From: Bin25 sp026709415
Lineage (GTDB): Bacteria > Bacteroidota > Bacteroidia > Flavobacteriales > Flavobacteriaceae
Direction: 5' to 3'
DNA length: 64,000 nt
NCBI GenBank assembly: GCA_965200045.1
Contig: OZ241330.1
Coordinates: 806,001-870,000, forward strand
Positions 61,922 through 64,000 of this stretch are shown piece after piece. Within the stretch, counting starts at the first letter, position 1. Each line of letters opens with the position of its first letter. The notes beneath the pieces were generated by a model that searched no databases, was not told where the DNA came from, and was given only the letters and a program-made list of their open reading frames with translations. Made by a program: the position numbers and the translations under genes.

Positions 61922-63622
61922 CTAACGGATTTGAATTTCTTTAGGTTTACCAGATCCTTTGGGATATCGTATCGATTCAGTTAATTCTTGAATTTTTTGT
62001 GGTGGTTTTGTTGTTAATCTTGATACGGAGATAGCGACTATGAAATTAATCAGCATGCCCAACGTACCAATTCCTTCTGGTGATATCCCCCACCAATAAC
62101 CTGCAGGAGTTCCTACACCTCCTAATTGGGGTTTGAAATAGACAATATAACACATGGTAAATACAATGCCGCTAATCATTCCTGCCACAGCTCCCTGTCG
62201 ATTCATTCTTTTATCAAAAATACCCAAAATGATAGCAGGGAAAAAAGAGGAGGCCGCCAATCCAAACGCAAGGGCCACCACTTCGGCAACAAATCCTGGG
62301 GGATTTAATCCTGCTAAACCGGCCCCGACAACCGCAACCGCAATGGAAATACGGGCTGCCCATAGTTCATTTTTTTCTGAAATATTGGGTCGAAGATTTT
62401 TTTTCAAAAGATCATGGGATATCGAAGTTGAAATAACCAATAAGAGACCAGCAGCCGTCGATAATGCGGCGGCCAAACCGCCGGCCACAACCAGCCCGAT
62501 GACCCATGGGGGTAAATTGGCTATTTCAGGATTGGCCAACACAATGATATCTCGATCAACCGTCAATTCATTAATTGATGCATCGGCATTGTACTGAACA
62601 TGCCCATCGTTATTTTTATCCTCGAAAGAAAGCAAACCGGTTCCTTCCCAATTTTTAAACCATTGAGGTAAGCTTTCATAGGATTGATCAGCAACCGTGT
62701 GGATAATATTGGTGCGGGCAAAAGCCGCTACGGCTGGAGCCGTGGTATAAAGTATGGCAATAAATAACAAAGCCCAACCTGCTGATAATCGGGCATGCCT
62801 GACTTTCGGTACAGTAAAAAAACGAACAATTACATGTGGTAACCCAGCCGTACCAAACATCAATGCTGCTGTGATAAAAAACATGTTCATCAAGTTTTGT
62901 TTATTGACTTGGGTGTACTGATCAAATCCTAAATCCACGGTTAATTGGTTTAATTTTTCTAGTAGATAAACGCCATCTGTAGTTTTGCTTCCTAGTCCGA
63001 TTTGAGGTAAAAAGTTCCCAGTGAATTGGATAGAAATAAATATGGCGGGAACCGTAAAAGCAAAAATCAAAATACAATACTGAGCCACTTGTGTATAGGT
63101 GATTCCTTTCATCCCACCCAATACTGCATAGAAAAAAACAATACCAATGCCAATTAAAACCCCCGTATCGTAGGGAACATCCAAAAATCGAGCGAAGGCT
63201 ACTCCGACTCCTTTCATTTGTCCTACCACGTAGGTAAAACTGACAAACAAGGCACAAATCAGTGCTACTAAGCGAGCATTTTTGGAATAATAACGTTCGC
63301 CTATGAAATCGGGAACAGTGTATTTTCCAAATTTTCTGAGATAAGGTGCTAAAAGCAAAGCCAACAACACATAGCCTCCAGTCCAACCCATTAAAAACTG
63401 ACCCCCTGAAAACCCCATGAATGCAATGAGTCCAGCCATTGAAATAAAAGAGGCCGCTGACATCCAATCGGCTGCTGTGGCCATACCATTTGCTAGTGGG
63501 TGAACTCCAGAACCAGCGACATAAAAATCTTTTGTCGAACCTGCTTTGGATATGATAGCTATGGTGATATACATAGCAAAAGTGACTCCAACCAATGAAT
63601 ATGTCCAAAACTGGGCATCCAT
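61922..63622 (-). CDS. actP: Sodium:solute symporter (ActP-like)
   Basis: 566-residue SSS-family symporter with about 13 helices; the family core GMATAADWMSAASFISMAGL is clear, as are FGTAGLPHVIVRFFTVP and GLAAALSTAAGLLLVISTS. An extra soluble loop (SFEDKNNDGHVQYNADA, with an EF-hand-like DKNNDGH) lies about residue 330. With acs behind and a DUF4212 subunit in front, acetate or another short carboxylate is the likely substrate. Confidence 0.9.
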   Translation of the reverse strand: MDAQFWTYSLVGVTFAMYITIAIISKAGSTKDFYVAGSGVHPLANGMATAADWMSAASFISMAGLIAFMGFSGGQFLMGWTGGYVLLALLLAPYLRKFGKYTVPDFIGERYYSKNARLVALICALFVSFTYVVGQMKGVGVAFARFLDVPYDTGVLIGIGIVFFYAVLGGMKGITYTQVAQYCILIFAFTVPAIFISIQFTGNFLPQIGLGSKTTDGVYLLEKLNQLTVDLGFDQYTQVNKQNLMNMFFITAALMFGTAGLPHVIVRFFTVPKVRHARLSAGWALLFIAILYTTAPAVAAFARTNIIHTVADQSYESLPQWFKNWEGTGLLSFEDKNNDGHVQYNADASINELTVDRDIIVLANPEIANLPPWVIGLVVAGGLAAALSTAAGLLLVISTSISHDLLKKNLRPNISEKNELWAARISIAVAVVGAGLAGLNPPGFVAEVVALAFGLAASSFFPAIILGIFDKRMNRQGAVAGMISGIVFTMCYIVYFKPQLGGVGTPAGYWWGISPEGIGTLGMLINFIVAISVSRLTTKPPQKIQELTESIRYPKGSGKPKEIQIR

Positions 63623-63641
63623 AGTTTAAACGACAATGAGT

Positions 63642-63914
63642 TTAACCCTCATCCAAATGGTATTTTTTATCTAGTCTGTTCATTAAATAGACATAAACAA
63701 ATATCAGACAGACAAACACATAGATGGCCCCTTGATGGGCAAACCAAAAGCCTAGAGGAAAGCCTCCCAAATAAAATTGATTTAAATAATCAGCCAGTAA
63801 TATGCCACACAAAAAAGAAACGAAAAACCATACAAAAAGCAGGATTCCCAAATACTTTAGGTTCTGTTTCCAATATGCTTTTTTGTTATTCAAAAAAATC
63901 GCTATAAAACGCAT
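63642..63914 (-). CDS. DUF4212 small symporter subunit
   Basis: 90-residue protein with two membrane helices (YLGILLFVWFFVSFLCGILL and FVCLIFVYVYLMNRL) and the Trp-containing PLGFWFAHQG loop between, the pattern of the small subunit that accompanies ActP-type symporters. It is the first gene of the acetate operon, 19 bases ahead of actP. The 86 bases beyond it hold no clear promoter box. Confidence 0.88.
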   Translation of the reverse strand: MRFIAIFLNNKKAYWKQNLKYLGILLFVWFFVSFLCGILLADYLNQFYLGGFPLGFWFAHQGAIYVFVCLIFVYVYLMNRLDKKYHLDEG

Positions 63915-64000
63915 CTCAATTTAAACAAAATAAAGAGAGTTCACTTCATTCAACCAAATATCATATAGAAATGAAGTACACTCCAATCGGGAAATATCAA

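Noticed and set aside
1..64000. CRISPR array or rRNA genes
   Set aside because: No regularly spaced repeats and no rRNA-like conserved stretches were seen on either strand; the only RNA gene found is one tRNA.

Overview
This is a chromosomal segment of a member of the Bacteroidota with AT-rich DNA. The evidence is a set of lineage-typical traits: two GLPGLI-family secreted proteins beside a TonB-receptor-like barrel, the acpP-fabF-rnc-IPExxxVDY-pyk block, a FeoB-associated Cys-rich membrane protein, a short ActP-type symporter subunit (DUF4212), an archaeal/eukaryal-type glycyl-tRNA synthetase, and many promoters with the Bacteroidota -7 box TAnnTTTG. The finer taxonomic position cannot be fixed from this window.

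Layout. 1-2131: NadR-like kinase (cut by the window edge), PnuC-type vitamin transporter, thiamine-binding-like protein, phosphopantetheinyl transferase. 2188-3519: a transposon with perfect 23-bp terminal inverted repeats (TIRs) and an 8-bp target duplication whose only gene is a tnpB. It has landed four bases inside ahcY, and its right TIR supplies a replacement ahcY start codon. 4875-9508: GLPGLI pair and outer-membrane barrel. 9564-9977: truncated IS30 transposase. 10031-14499: ribosomal proteins L21 and L27, DoxX, and the dTDP-rhamnose operon rfbACDB. 14555-19079: acpP, fabF, a catalytically dead RNase III paralogue, a dsRBD-less RNase III, an IPExxxVDY protein and pyk. 19141-23179: purN, rnhA, a PfkB kinase and a PurF-type amidotransferase. 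23180-24900: accessory debris. 24916-32148: sodA and an AddAB-like helicase/nuclease pair. 32149-36211: a candidate small transcript, a lipoprotein, a ThuA-like protein and a CrtI-like desaturase. 36388-44187: tRNA-Asn, rseP, SCO, the feo operon, an MFS transporter and pepP. 44188-47483: a decayed ORF, a small inverted-repeat element, and surface-glycan genes (Stealth, GT25, GXM-like methyltransferase). 47594-54020: sdhCAB, a nitrilase-family amidase and an Ig-like lipoprotein. 54500-58781: glyS, a frameshifted xth, a MntA/HepT toxin-antitoxin pair, and a decayed RelE-type pair. 58877-63914: aldo/keto reductase, acs, and the acetate-type symporter with its small subunit.

Most of the window is housekeeping metabolism (NAD/thiamine uptake, methyl cycle, rhamnose, fatty acid and purine synthesis, respiration, acetate use), interrupted by short patches of mobile-element scars and pseudogenes. 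The two observations I regard as most novel are the TnpB carried on a TIR/TSD transposon that re-engineered the ahcY start, and the tandem of an active, dsRBD-less RNase III with a paralogue that has lost all four metal ligands, which suggests a heterodimer.
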